A stretch of 64,000 bases of DNA. It comes from Erythrobacteraceae bacterium CFH 75059 (GTDB lineage: Bacteria; Pseudomonadota; Alphaproteobacteria; Sphingomonadales; Sphingomonadaceae). The stretch covers positions 39,812-103,811 of the forward strand of contig SJSR01000005.1 in assembly GCA_004331795.1 (NCBI GenBank). Direction: 5' to 3'. This document shows positions 18,872 to 27,521 of this stretch, piece by piece; positions within the stretch are counted from its first letter, which is position 1, and every line of letters starts with the position of its first letter. The notes beneath the pieces are model-generated. The model made no database searches and was not told the origin of the DNA. It saw only the letters and a program-made list of their open reading frames with translations. A program made the position numbers and the translations under genes.

Positions 18872-19473
18872 CCGATGTCCACGCCCTTCTCAGCGCACGC
18901 CTGGCGCAGGGTTGGAGGCGTCCGCTGACCGGCCTGCTCGACGATCGCCGCCACCATGCGGGCGGTCCGGTCAAGCCCGCGGCGGTGCTGGTCGCCGTCA
19001 CCGAGCGGCCTTCACCCGGCGTCCTGCTGATCCACAGGCCGATGTCCATGCGCAGCCATGCGGGGCAGGTGGGCTTTCCCGGCGGGCGTCTCGATCCCGG
19101 CGAAACGGTCGAAGCCGCCGCGCTGCGCGAGGCGGAGGAGGAGCTCGGCATCGCCCTGGGTGCGGTGAGGGTGGTCGGCACCGCCGATGCCTTCCACACC
19201 GGCACCGGTTATCTCGTGACGCCGGTACTGGGCGTGGTGCCTGCCGACCTGCCGCTCGTCCCCAATCCCGCCGAGGTCGAGCGCTGGTTCGAGGCGCCTC
19301 TCGACCACCTGCTCGACCCTTCCAACCATTACCCCCGCAGCGGTGTCTGGAACGGGCAGCCGCGGTCCTACCTTGAAATCGTCTGGGGCGGGCACCGGAT
19401 CTGGGGCGTGACCGCTGCGATCCTCGCCAATCTCGCGCGGCGTCTGGGCGTGGAGGGAAGGATCAGTGCCTGA
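18868..19473 (+). CDS. CoA pyrophosphatase (NUDIX hydrolase)
   Basis: A 201-residue NUDIX hydrolase of the NudL/CoAse group. The upstream signature is MRSHAGQVGFPGGRLDPGE, which merges into the NUDIX box (G-x5-E-x7-REAEEELG) around residues 72-92. The group hydrolyses CoA or related pyrophosphates. The start overlaps the DUF1285 stop (ATGA), and the end overlaps the CCA gene by 8 bases. Confidence 0.9.
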   Translation: MTDVHALLSARLAQGWRRPLTGLLDDRRHHAGGPVKPAAVLVAVTERPSPGVLLIHRPMSMRSHAGQVGFPGGRLDPGETVEAAALREAEEELGIALGAVRVVGTADAFHTGTGYLVTPVLGVVPADLPLVPNPAEVERWFEAPLDHLLDPSNHYPRSGVWNGQPRSYLEIVWGGHRIWGVTAAILANLARRLGVEGRISA

Positions 19474-20641
19474 ACTCCCGCCCGCATCATGGACCCGGCG
19501 GCCGTCCCTGGCGCGGCTGGTGGCGGCGCTGGAGCCGGAACGGGTGCGCTATGTCGGCGGCGCCGTGCGCGACACGCTGCTCGGGCAGCCGGTGAGCGAC
19601 ATCGACTGCGCCACGATCCACCCTCCCGACGAGGTGATGGCCCGGTGCCGCGAGGCCGGTCTGCGGGTCGTGCCGACGGGGGTGGAGCACGGCACCGTCA
19701 CGGTGGTGCTGCCCGATGGTCCGGTCGAGGTCACCACGCTGCGCCGCGACGTCAGCACCGATGGCCGCCGCGCCAGCGTCGCCTTCAGCACCGACTGGCG
19801 CGAAGACGCGGCCCGGCGCGACTTCACCATCAACGCGCTGTATGTCGATCCGCAGAGCCTCGCCATCGACGACTATTTCGGCGGGCTGGCGGATCTGGAC
19901 CAGCGCCGGGTGCGGTTCATCGGCGATGCCGCCTCCCGCATCGCCGAGGATCACCTGCGCATCTTGCGCTACTTCCGGTTCCAGGCACGCTTCGGGGCGG
20001 AACCGGACGCCGAGGCGCTGGCCGCCTGCGCGACGCTTGCCGGCACGCTGAAGGGTCTGAGCCGCGAGAGGATCGGTGCCGAGCTGCTTGCCCTGCTGGC
20101 GCTGCCCGACCCGGCGCCCACGGTCGCGCTGATGCATCAGACCGGCGTGCTGGCGGTGGTCCTGCCCGAGGCCACGGCGGCGCAGCGCGCCCTGCTCGCA
20201 GAGCTTCCCGCGCGCGAACGCACCGCCGGCGTGGCCCCGCACCCCCTGCGCCGGCTGGCCGCTCTCCTCCCGCCCGTTCCCGCCTGCGCGGAGCAGGTGG
20301 CGGCGCGGCTGCGGCTGTCCAAGGCCCAGCGCAGCCGGCTGATCTGCGCCGCGGCACGGAGACCCGCGGATGCCGAGGCGCCGCGGGCGCTCGCCTATGC
20401 CGAGGGAGCGGAGTGCGCGCGCGACCGCCTGCTCCTTGCGGGTGCCGATGTCGGGCCGCTCCGCGACTGGGCGGTGCCGCATTTCCCGTTCACCGGGCGG
20501 GTGCTGATCGAACGCGGCGTGCCGCCCGGTCCCGAGGTGGCCCGGCTGCTGCGCGAGGTCGAGCAGCGGTGGATCGGCGCGGGCTTCCCGCCGGAGACAG
20601 AGGCGCAGCAGCTTCTCGATGCGGTGGTGGCCGAACGCTGA
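19466..20641 (+). CDS. cca: CCA tRNA nucleotidyltransferase
   Basis: Adds or repairs the CCA end of tRNAs. A 391-residue class II nucleotidyltransferase: YVGGAVRDTLLGQPVSDIDCAT (about residues 28-49) holds the catalytic acidic residues, RRDFTINALY follows, and EDHLRILRYFRFQARFG is the head-to-neck signature. There is no HD domain. The start is GTG at 19466, inside the end of the nudix gene, which implies translational coupling. Both tRNA genes in this window encode CCA, so the enzyme may work mainly in repair. Confidence 0.94.
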   Translation: MPELPPASWTRRPSLARLVAALEPERVRYVGGAVRDTLLGQPVSDIDCATIHPPDEVMARCREAGLRVVPTGVEHGTVTVVLPDGPVEVTTLRRDVSTDGRRASVAFSTDWREDAARRDFTINALYVDPQSLAIDDYFGGLADLDQRRVRFIGDAASRIAEDHLRILRYFRFQARFGAEPDAEALAACATLAGTLKGLSRERIGAELLALLALPDPAPTVALMHQTGVLAVVLPEATAAQRALLAELPARERTAGVAPHPLRRLAALLPPVPACAEQVAARLRLSKAQRSRLICAAARRPADAEAPRALAYAEGAECARDRLLLAGADVGPLRDWAVPHFPFTGRVLIERGVPPGPEVARLLREVEQRWIGAGFPPETEAQQLLDAVVAER

Positions 20642-20738
20642 GCTTGCTTCAGCTTCCCTTCATCGGCCACAGGGTGTGAAGAGCGCACGCCATTCCGCAT
20701 CACGGGTGCGTGCGGTTCATCGCCACTGGAGCCATTGC

Positions 20739-21305
20739 ATGACCTTGTTGACTTCCGCTTCCCTGCTGATCGCGTCCGCAACCGGCGCCGCTTCCGCCCA
20801 GCCGGCCGTTCAGCCTGAACCGGCCGCGCCGGCCGCCGTGCCGGCCAATCCGCAGCTGTTTGCCGGCGCAACGGTCTACGGGCCGCAGAACACGCTCGTC
20901 GGAACCGTCACCGGCGTGTCCCAGGGCATCGTCACGGTGAACACCGGCACGCACGAGGCGCCGCTGCCGGCGACCGCCTTCGGCGCCGGGTCCATGGGGC
21001 CGACGCTGCCGGTGACGCGCGAACAGCTCGGACTGCTCGTCGACCAGCAGCGCGCGGCGGCCGTGGCGCGCCGCGACGCGGCGCTCGTGGCGGGGACGGC
21101 GATCGTGTCCGCCGACGGACAGGCGCTCGGCACGGTGGAGAGTGTTGCCGGCGACCGCGTGGTGGTCCTGCGGCCCGACAGCCGCAGCCGCCTCATCCTG
21201 CCGCGCGCGCTCCTCCTTCCCCATGCCGCCGGCCTGCGCACCCGCATCGGCCTGGCCGAGCTGGAACGGGGCGCGACCAGCAGCGGAGCGGTCACCGCCT
21301 ACTGA
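20739..21305 (+). CDS. Exported protein with two PRC-barrel-like repeats, function unknown
   Basis: A 188-residue protein with a signal peptide (residues 1-20, Ala-rich, AASAQ cleavage region) and a Pro/Ala linker. Two similar segments follow: GATVYGPQNTLVGTVTGV near residue 45 and GTAIVSADGQALGTVESV near residue 123, each followed by a short hydrophobic strand. This resembles PRC-barrel repeats in which a new domain begins after G-x-x-V-x-G-x-D/N. The start is ATG at 20739; the open frame upstream lacks a signal peptide. It is followed by another exported gene. I do not recognise a characterised homologue. Confidence 0.65.
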   Translation: MTLLTSASLLIASATGAASAQPAVQPEPAAPAAVPANPQLFAGATVYGPQNTLVGTVTGVSQGIVTVNTGTHEAPLPATAFGAGSMGPTLPVTREQLGLLVDQQRAAAVARRDAALVAGTAIVSADGQALGTVESVAGDRVVVLRPDSRSRLILPRALLLPHAAGLRTRIGLAELERGATSSGAVTAY

Positions 21306-21361
21306 AGCCTTTCCCGGCGCGTTCGCGGCGCGCCTCGCCCTTCCCCGACAGGAGCACTCCG

Positions 21362-21874
21362 ATGTCCCCGTTCACGTTCTTCGGCGCGGCCGCCGCCGCG
21401 CTTGCCACCCTCGCCATGCCGGCTGCGGCCGCCGCCCAGCAGCAGCGCTGCGTCACGCGGGCCGAGAGCCAGGCCGTCGTGGCTCACCTGATGCCGGATC
21501 TGCTGCGCAGCGTGCAGAGCCGCTGCGGACCGCTGCTCGGGGAGAGCTCGTTCCTGCGCGACAATGCGGGATCTCTGGCCGAGCGCATGACCCCGCTGTC
21601 GCGCAGCAGCTGGCCGGCGGCGAGGGCGGCGCTGGAGCGGCAGAGCGGCAGCGCCCTGCCCGACAACCCGGCGATCCTCGACTTGGGTCGTCAGGCGCTC
21701 GCCGGCGGCGTCGCCAACAGCCTCGATGCCGATAGCTGCCGCCTGACCGACCAGCTGCTGACGCACCTTGCGCCGTTGCCGCCCGAGAACCTTGCCAACG
21801 TGTTCGCGCTGTTCCTCGAAGCCGGCGCGAACACGAACCGCCAGGCGCCCCTGCGGGTGTGCCCGTCGCGCTGA
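21362..21874 (+). CDS. Exported protein of unknown function, helical, four cysteines
   Basis: A 170-residue protein with a clear signal peptide (Ala-rich hydrophobic run to about residue 24, AAAAAQQQ). The mature part is predicted helical with four cysteines (in QRCVTRAE, QSRCGPLL, DSCRLTD and RVCPSR), suggesting two disulfides in the periplasm. The ribosome site GACAGGAGC lies upstream of ATG 21362. No known domain is recognised. It is convergent with parC, with 34 bases between stops. Confidence 0.7.
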   Translation: MSPFTFFGAAAAALATLAMPAAAAAQQQRCVTRAESQAVVAHLMPDLLRSVQSRCGPLLGESSFLRDNAGSLAERMTPLSRSSWPAARAALERQSGSALPDNPAILDLGRQALAGGVANSLDADSCRLTDQLLTHLAPLPPENLANVFALFLEAGANTNRQAPLRVCPSR

Positions 21875-21908
21875 ACGCCGGGGGGCGCCGCGCGCGCCGT
21901 TCGGCGGT

Positions 21909-24257
21909 TCAGCCGAACCGGTTGTCGCGCGGAAAGCCGTTGGGCGGCATGCGGCCCGTCCCTCCGCGCGCAACCTTCCACTGCCACATCTCCGTCTCGG
22001 TGCGGGTGCGCTCGCCCTTGCCGCCCATGGTCCATGACAATCCGTCGTCCATGCGGAACGAGGTCGCGTCGGCAAGCCCGCCGTCGCGGTAGCGTTGCAG
22101 CTGCACGCCCTGACCCCGCTCCATCAGCGGCAGCTCGCCCCGGTGGAACACCACCAGCTTGCGGTTCTCGCCCGCGACTGCGATGTGATCGTGGGCAGGG
22201 TCCATGATCCGCACGACCGCCAGCCGGCCATCCTTGACGTTGACCACCTGCCGCCCCTTGCGCGTCTCGGCGAGGAGGTCGGCCATCCGCACCGCGAAGC
22301 CCCGCCCCGCTGATGAGGCGACCAGCAGTTCGGCGTCCGGCTTGTGGATCAGCGCGGCCACGATCTGCGCTTCGGGTTCAAGGTCGACCATCGCCCGCAC
22401 CGGCTCGCCGAACCCCCTCGCACCCGGCAGGCGGTCGCAGCGCAGGGTGAAGAAGCGACCGCCGCTGGTGGCGAGCACCAGCTTGTCGGTGGTCTGGCCA
22501 TGGAGCGCGAAGGCCGGGCCGTCACCCTCCTTGTACTTGAACGCCCCGGCGCCGGCGGCGCCGAGGTCCAGATGCCCGCGCGCCGCCCGGATCCAGCCGC
22601 GCTGCGACAGGATGATCGTGATCGGCTCGCGCTCGATCATGGCCTCGGCGCTGTACACGGCGGTCGGCCGTGCCTCGGCGATGGTGGTGCGCCGGCGGCC
22701 GAGCGGGGTGTCCTCGCCATACTCCTTGCGCAGCTGGCGCAGGTCGCGCTTGAGCCGCGCCTTCTGCTTGCGCGGGTCGGCGAGCAGCGCCTGAATCTCG
22801 TCACGCTCGCGCTCGAGCGCGTCCTGCTCGCGGCGCAGCTCCATCTCCTCCAGCCGGCGCAGGCTGCGCAGGCGCATGTTGAGGATCGCCTCGGCCTGCC
22901 GGTCCGTCAGCGCGAACTCGGCCGTCAGCGGCGGCTTGGGCTCGTCCTCGGACCGGATGATGGCGATCACCCGGTCGAGGTTCAGGAAGGCGACGATGTA
23001 GCCGCGCACCAGTTCCAGCCGCCGGTCGATTTGCTCGAGCCGGTGGCGGCTGCGCCGCTGGAGCACGTCGATCTGGCTGAGCACCCAGCGTTCGAGCAGC
23101 TCCTTGAGGCCCAGCACCATGGGCGTGCGCCGGGCGTCGAGGACGTTGAGGTTGAGGCCGAACCGCACCTCCATGTCGGTCAGCCGGTACAGCGATTCCT
23201 TGAGCAGTTCCGGGTCGACGTTCCGGCTGCGCGGAACGAGGACGATGCGGATGCGCTCGTCGCTTTCGTCCCTCACGTCCTCGAGGATCGGCAGCTTGCG
23301 GTCGGCGATGGCGGCCGCGATCTGCTCGATCAGCTTGCTCTTGGGCACCTGGTAGGGAATCTCGCTGATGACCAGCTGCCACTGGCCGCCACCCAGATCC
23401 TCCAGCCCGCTGCGCGCCCGCGCCAGCGCCTCCTCGCGCTGCCGCTCGCCGCGCAGCGCCTCCGCCGCCTGCACGCCTTCCTCCGAGTGGAACCGGCCGC
23501 GCAGCCGGAACGAGCCGCGGCCGGTCTCATAGGCCTGCGACACCACCGCCGGGCTGTCGACGACCAGTCCGCCCGTGGCGAAGTCCGGCCCCTTGAACAC
23601 CTCCATCAGCCGGGCGTGCGCCACCTCGGGATCGTCGATCACCAACAGCGTCGCGTCGATGATCTCGGCGACGTTGTGGCTGGGAATGTTGGTGGCCATC
23701 CCGACCGCGATGCCGCTTGCCCCGTTGGCGAGCAGGTTCGGGAACAGGCCGGGGAAGATGTCCGGCTCCTGCTCCTCGCCGTTGTAGGTCGGAATGAAGT
23801 CGACGGTGCCGTCGTCGAGCCCGTCCATCAGGCGCAGCGCCGTGCGCGTCAGCCGCGCCTCGGTGTAGCGGTAGGCGGCGGCATTGTCGCCGTCGATGTT
23901 GCCGAAATTCCCCTGCCCCTCGACCAGCGGATAGCGCAGGGCGAAATCTTGGGCGAGGCGCACCATGGCGTCATAGACCGACGCGTCGCCGTGCGGATGA
24001 TACTTGCCGATGACATCCCCGACCACCCGCGCCGACTTCTTGAACGGATCGGCCGGGCTGAGCCGAAGCTGGCGCATTGCCCACAGGAGCCGCCGGTGAA
24101 CCGGCTTCAGCCCGTCGCGAAGGTCGGGCAGGCTGCGCGCGGTGATGGTGGACAGCGCATAGACCAGATAGCGCTCGGACAGGGCGGAATCGAACGGCGC
24201 ATCGATGATGGCGTCGGCAGCGGGTGCGCCGGCGGGGGGCAGCTCACGGGTCGGCAT
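21909..24257 (-). CDS. parC: DNA topoisomerase IV subunit A
   Basis: Breaks and rejoins DNA to decatenate daughter chromosomes. 782 residues; the start MPTRELPPAG is chosen at 24257, as the upstream extension is not family-like. The quinolone-pocket region is HPHGDASVYDAMVRLAQDF and keeps the serine. The catalytic tyrosine is in AAAYRYTEARL. The ParC-type short C-terminal beta-propeller has degraded repeats and lacks the GyrA-box QxRGGKG motif, which separates it from GyrA. It diverges from the PfpI gene. Confidence 0.94.
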   Translation of the reverse strand: MPTRELPPAGAPAADAIIDAPFDSALSERYLVYALSTITARSLPDLRDGLKPVHRRLLWAMRQLRLSPADPFKKSARVVGDVIGKYHPHGDASVYDAMVRLAQDFALRYPLVEGQGNFGNIDGDNAAAYRYTEARLTRTALRLMDGLDDGTVDFIPTYNGEEQEPDIFPGLFPNLLANGASGIAVGMATNIPSHNVAEIIDATLLVIDDPEVAHARLMEVFKGPDFATGGLVVDSPAVVSQAYETGRGSFRLRGRFHSEEGVQAAEALRGERQREEALARARSGLEDLGGGQWQLVISEIPYQVPKSKLIEQIAAAIADRKLPILEDVRDESDERIRIVLVPRSRNVDPELLKESLYRLTDMEVRFGLNLNVLDARRTPMVLGLKELLERWVLSQIDVLQRRSRHRLEQIDRRLELVRGYIVAFLNLDRVIAIIRSEDEPKPPLTAEFALTDRQAEAILNMRLRSLRRLEEMELRREQDALERERDEIQALLADPRKQKARLKRDLRQLRKEYGEDTPLGRRRTTIAEARPTAVYSAEAMIEREPITIILSQRGWIRAARGHLDLGAAGAGAFKYKEGDGPAFALHGQTTDKLVLATSGGRFFTLRCDRLPGARGFGEPVRAMVDLEPEAQIVAALIHKPDAELLVASSAGRGFAVRMADLLAETRKGRQVVNVKDGRLAVVRIMDPAHDHIAVAGENRKLVVFHRGELPLMERGQGVQLQRYRDGGLADATSFRMDDGLSWTMGGKGERTRTETEMWQWKVARGGTGRMPPNGFPRDNRFG

Positions 24258-24297
24258 GGCGCCGGGCTTATCACCGGGGCGGCCCGGCGACAAATGC

Positions 24298-24323
24298 GGA
24301 ACGAGGCCTCGCCCCGGGCCGTT
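24298..24323 (+). promoter_or_regulatory. EcfG-type general stress promoter for the PfpI gene
   Basis: GGAAC (24298-24302), a 17-base spacer, then CGTT (24320-24323): an exact match to the alphaproteobacterial EcfG sigma-factor consensus (GGAAC-N16/17-CGTT). It lies 44 bases upstream of the start codon of a stress-type DJ-1/PfpI gene. Confidence 0.75.
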
Positions 24324-24367
24324 TGTAGGTCCATAGAGGCGCGCCCGCGCGAACACCGGAGAGACCC

Positions 24368-24886
24368 ATGAGCAAGACCGTGATGATCCTGGCCACCGAC
24401 GGTTTCGAGCAGTCCGAGCTGCTGAAGCCCAAGCAGGCGCTGGAGGACGCCGGGTTCCGCACCGAAGTGGTCAGCCTCGAGGCGGGGGAGATCAAGGGCT
24501 GGGACGAGGATGACTGGGGCGAGCGTGTTCCCGTGGACCGCACCCTCGCTGATGTCGATGCCGACGATTATGCCGCCCTGCTGCTTCCCGGTGGCCAGAT
24601 CAATCCCGACACGCTGCGCGCCGAGAAGCGGGCCGTCGATCTCGTCAGGGCGTTTGCGGAGGCGGGAAAGCCCGTGGCGGCGATCTGCCACGCGCCGTGG
24701 CTGCTGATCGAGGCGGGGCTGGTGCGCGGCAGGACCGTGACCGGCTATCCCTCGATCCGCACCGATCTTGCGAATGCGGGCGCCAATGTCGTGGATCAGG
24801 AGGTCGCCACCGACGGCAACCTCATCACCAGCCGCAATCCCGGCGACATCCCCGCCTTCAGCCGGGCGCTCATCGCCATGCTGTAG
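24368..24886 (+). CDS. DJ-1/PfpI family protein (general stress protein 18/YhbO-like)
   Basis: A 172-residue class I glutamine-amidotransferase-like protein. The nucleophile elbow AICHAPWLLIEAG carries the cysteine near residue 105, the acidic partner is in ATDGFEQSELL, and SLEAGEIKGWDEDDWGE is a subgroup signature. Relatives act in repair of glycated or carbonyl-damaged macromolecules and are stress-induced; the precise activity is debated. A good ribosome site (CCGGAGAG) precedes ATG 24368, and an EcfG promoter lies upstream. Confidence 0.92.
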   Translation: MSKTVMILATDGFEQSELLKPKQALEDAGFRTEVVSLEAGEIKGWDEDDWGERVPVDRTLADVDADDYAALLLPGGQINPDTLRAEKRAVDLVRAFAEAGKPVAAICHAPWLLIEAGLVRGRTVTGYPSIRTDLANAGANVVDQEVATDGNLITSRNPGDIPAFSRALIAML

Positions 24887-24955
24887 GACAGCCGGGTGAG
24901 CCAGCCGGCCTGAGCGCCCTCGGGCGGGCAGGGTCCGGCCACGCGCCGCGCGCCG

Positions 24956-25270
24956 TCAGGTGCCCGGCGGCAGGGCGACCTCCAGCCCGTCGAGGTCGTC
25001 GGTCACGACGATCTGGCACGACAGCCTGCTCGTGCGGCAGGCATGCGGCGCGAGATCGAGCATGTCCTCCTCGTCCGCACTCGCGGGAGGCAGGCGGTCG
25101 AACCAGTGCGCGGCGACGATGACATGACAGGTGGCGCAGGCCATCTGCCCCTCGCAAGTCCCTTCCAGCGGCAGACCCGCCGCCTGTGCCGCGCGCAGCA
25201 GCGTGTCGCCGCCGTTCGCCTCGATCACGAGATGCTCTCCTGCGGCCGTGGTGAAGCGGAGCCGCGCCAT
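24956..25270 (-). CDS. 2Fe-2S ferredoxin (adrenodoxin type)
   Basis: A 104-residue electron-transfer protein. The cluster ligands follow the vertebrate/adrenodoxin pattern: CEGQMACATC (Cys-x5-Cys-x2-Cys) near residues 39-48 and the fourth cysteine in LSCQIVV. The start overlaps the stop of the preceding cysteine desulfurase by one base (TGATG), so it is the last gene of that three-gene operon. Its role may be to supply electrons for cluster assembly. Confidence 0.93.
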   Translation of the reverse strand: MARLRFTTAAGEHLVIEANGGDTLLRAAQAAGLPLEGTCEGQMACATCHVIVAAHWFDRLPPASADEEDMLDLAPHACRTSRLSCQIVVTDDLDGLEVALPPGT

Positions 25271-26385
25271 CAGACGCCCTGCTCCGCCGCAGCGGCGTTG
25301 AGGATCGCGGCCGCCTCCTCCAGCTCCTCCATGGTCGTGTAGCGGCCGAGCCCGAGGCGGATGGAGCTGCGCGCCTCCGTATCGTCGAGCCCGATGGCGC
25401 GGAGCACGTGGCTGGGGCGGCCGGACCCGCTGGCGCAGGCGGACCCGGCGGAAAACATGAGCGTGCGGCAGTCGCTCATCAGCCGCGCGACATCGAGTCC
25501 CTCGCGCCGGAGGTTGAGGTTGCCGGGCCACCGGCGCGCCAGGCTGCCGTTCCAGTGCCAGCCGGCGAACAGGGTCAGGGCGCGGGCGAACAGGGTGCGA
25601 AGATGCGCCTCGTCCTCAGCCATCCGGGCGTGCGCGAGCGCCGCCGCAGCGCCGAAGCCGGCGCACAGCATGGGGCTGAGCGTCCCGGAGCGAAGCCCCT
25701 CCTGCGCGCCGCCGGTGCTGGTCGAAACCAAGGCAACGCCGTCCCGCACCCAGAGCGCGCCGATGCCTTTCGGACCATAGAGCTTGTGCGCGGAGATGGC
25801 GATCATGTCGGCATCTGCGGGGGGCAGCTTGCCCGCGCCCTGCACCGCGTCCACGAGCAGCAGCGCCCCGTCGCGGCGGGCACGCGCAAGGACGGCGGCC
25901 ATGTCCTGCACCACGCCGATCTCGTTGTTGACCTGCATCACGGCCAGCAGCGCCGGCGGGCGCGCAAACGGGTGCTCGGGGTCGAGCAGCCCCTCGCTAT
26001 CGACGGGCCAGATCTCCGTGTCACCCGCGGACCGGGCGGTGTCGAGCACGCAGGCATGCTCGGTTGCGCCCGCCATGATCGCCGGACGCTCCTGGGCGGC
26101 GGCGAGGCCGCGGATGGCCAGGTTGACCGCTTCGGTCGCACCGGCGGTGAAGATGACCCTCCCGCCCGGCGGGAACAGCGCGGCCACCTGCTCGCGCGCC
26201 ACCTCCACGGCGGCGGCGGCCATCCGCCCCATGCGGTGCGGGCTGTGCGGATTGCCGAAGCTTGCCTCGCCCGGCCCGCCCATCCAGCGCAGCATGGCCT
26301 CGCGCGCTTCGGGCGCCAGCGGCGTCGTCGCCTGGTGATCGAGGTAGATCGCCGGCCGCCGGCCCGCGGGTCGGCTAGAGGCCAC
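25270..26385 (-). CDS. Cysteine desulfurase family protein (second of tandem pair)
   Basis: A 371-residue PLP enzyme of aminotransferase class V. It opens with IYLDHQATTPLAPEA. The PLP lysine is in AISAHKLYGPKGIGALWV, and the persulfide cysteine is in SAGSACASGSGRPSHVL, so it looks catalytically intact. The start is GTG at 26385, overlapping the end of the upstream paralogue by 11 bases. Role by context: sulfur donor for Fe-S clusters or thionucleosides, with the adjacent ferredoxin. Confidence 0.92.
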   Translation of the reverse strand: MASSRPAGRRPAIYLDHQATTPLAPEAREAMLRWMGGPGEASFGNPHSPHRMGRMAAAAVEVAREQVAALFPPGGRVIFTAGATEAVNLAIRGLAAAQERPAIMAGATEHACVLDTARSAGDTEIWPVDSEGLLDPEHPFARPPALLAVMQVNNEIGVVQDMAAVLARARRDGALLLVDAVQGAGKLPPADADMIAISAHKLYGPKGIGALWVRDGVALVSTSTGGAQEGLRSGTLSPMLCAGFGAAAALAHARMAEDEAHLRTLFARALTLFAGWHWNGSLARRWPGNLNLRREGLDVARLMSDCRTLMFSAGSACASGSGRPSHVLRAIGLDDTEARSSIRLGLGRYTTMEELEEAAAILNAAAAEQGV

Positions 26386-27418
26386 GCCACAGCTCCACGA
26401 AGCGGCCGAGTTCGTCCGCGGTGGTGTTCCACCCGATGCTGACGCGGATGGTGCGGGCGGCCACGTCCTCCGCGATCCCGAAGCCGGCGAGCGCCCGGCT
26501 GCGCTTGAGTGTGCCCGAGGAGCAGGCGCTGCCGGCCGACACGGCGACGCCGAGCGCGTCGAGCCGGATCAGCTGCGCCTGGGCGCTGAGCACGGGATGG
26601 GCGACGGCGAAGATGTGATCGCACTGCCGGCCCGGGCCGAGCAGTTCGGCGTATGCGGCCAGCGCGTCGGCAAAGGCGGCGCGCTCAGGCGCCGTGGTCG
26701 CCCACGTCTCCTGTCCGCCGGCCTCGAGCGCCGCCGCCATGCCGAGGATGGCCGGCAGGTTCTCGGTGCCCTGGCGATAACCCCGCTCGTGCCCGCCGAC
26801 GGGGTGCAGCATGGCGAAATCGCGGACGAGCAGCGCGCCCGCCCCGATCGGACCGCCGAACTTGTGCGCCGAGACGACCGCCATGTCGCAGTCGGGAAGG
26901 GCGTGCCGGCCCGCCCCTTGCGAGCAGTCGCTGAGCACGCGGCCGCCCGCCGCGCGCACGGTGGCCGTGGGAAAGGCTGCGTCGGCGGAAGAGAGGATCG
27001 TCCCGGTCTCGGAGTTGATCTGCTGCACGGCGACGAGGACCTGTCCGCCGCCTGCCAGGAGGGCCTGCAAGGCAGCCTCGTCCGGCCCGCCGTCCCGCAG
27101 CGGCAGCACCTCGGCAGCGGGTGCGGCGCGGAACACCGCCTCGTGCTCCACCGCGGAGACGACCCGGCGTGTCGCTCTGGCGCGGTTGAGGGCGATGTCC
27201 AGCGCCTCGCTCGCGCCGGAGGTGAAGATGACCTCGCCCGTCCAGCCGAGCGCGCGCTTCACCCGATCGCGCGCGTCCTCAAGACTGCGCCGCGCGGCCC
27301 GTCCCTCGGCGTGGGGGCTGGACGGATTGGCCCAGACGCTGAAGCCCTCCTCCATCGCCGCCCTGGCCTCGGGACGCAGCGGGGTGGTGGCGGCGTGATC
27401 GAGATAGATGCGGGACAG
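26375..27418 (-). CDS. Cysteine desulfurase family protein (first of tandem pair), probable CTG start
   Basis: A 347-residue NifS-like PLP enzyme. The PLP lysine is in VVSAHKFGGPIGAGALLV and the catalytic cysteine in SAGSACSSGTLKRSRAL. The first ATG (27355) would remove the conserved opening SRIYLDHAATTPLRPEARAA. No ATG, GTG or TTG exists in frame between the upstream stop and that motif, whereas CTG at 27418 has GGAG seven bases upstream and gives a normal N-terminus. It is divergent from the hydrolase gene across a 103-base promoter region and overlaps the second desulfurase. Confidence 0.88.
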   Translation of the reverse strand: MSRIYLDHAATTPLRPEARAAMEEGFSVWANPSSPHAEGRAARRSLEDARDRVKRALGWTGEVIFTSGASEALDIALNRARATRRVVSAVEHEAVFRAAPAAEVLPLRDGGPDEAALQALLAGGGQVLVAVQQINSETGTILSSADAAFPTATVRAAGGRVLSDCSQGAGRHALPDCDMAVVSAHKFGGPIGAGALLVRDFAMLHPVGGHERGYRQGTENLPAILGMAAALEAGGQETWATTAPERAAFADALAAYAELLGPGRQCDHIFAVAHPVLSAQAQLIRLDALGVAVSAGSACSSGTLKRSRALAGFGIAEDVAARTIRVSIGWNTTADELGRFVELWRGL

Positions 27419-27439
27419 ACGCCGGCTCCGGCACGAGAA

Positions 27440-27467
27440 TTGCGAAAAAGCGACAAGCGCCTATATA
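27440..27467 (+). promoter_or_regulatory. Candidate promoter between desulfurase operon and hydrolase
   Basis: TTGCGA (27440-27445), a 16-base spacer, and TATATA (27462-27467) form a sigma-70-like promoter for the hydrolase at 27522. The CTATATAG core is itself palindromic and could also serve the divergent desulfurase operon. Confidence 0.45.
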
Positions 27468-27521
27468 GCGCGCCACCTTGCGGCCGCCAGCCGCCACCCG
27501 CAACTGTGGAACAGCCAGCGC

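Noticed and set aside
22344..24371. Open frame of over 2 kb on the strand opposite parC
   Set aside because: Shadow frame: the parC translation is full-length and motif-complete, and the antisense product has no family features.
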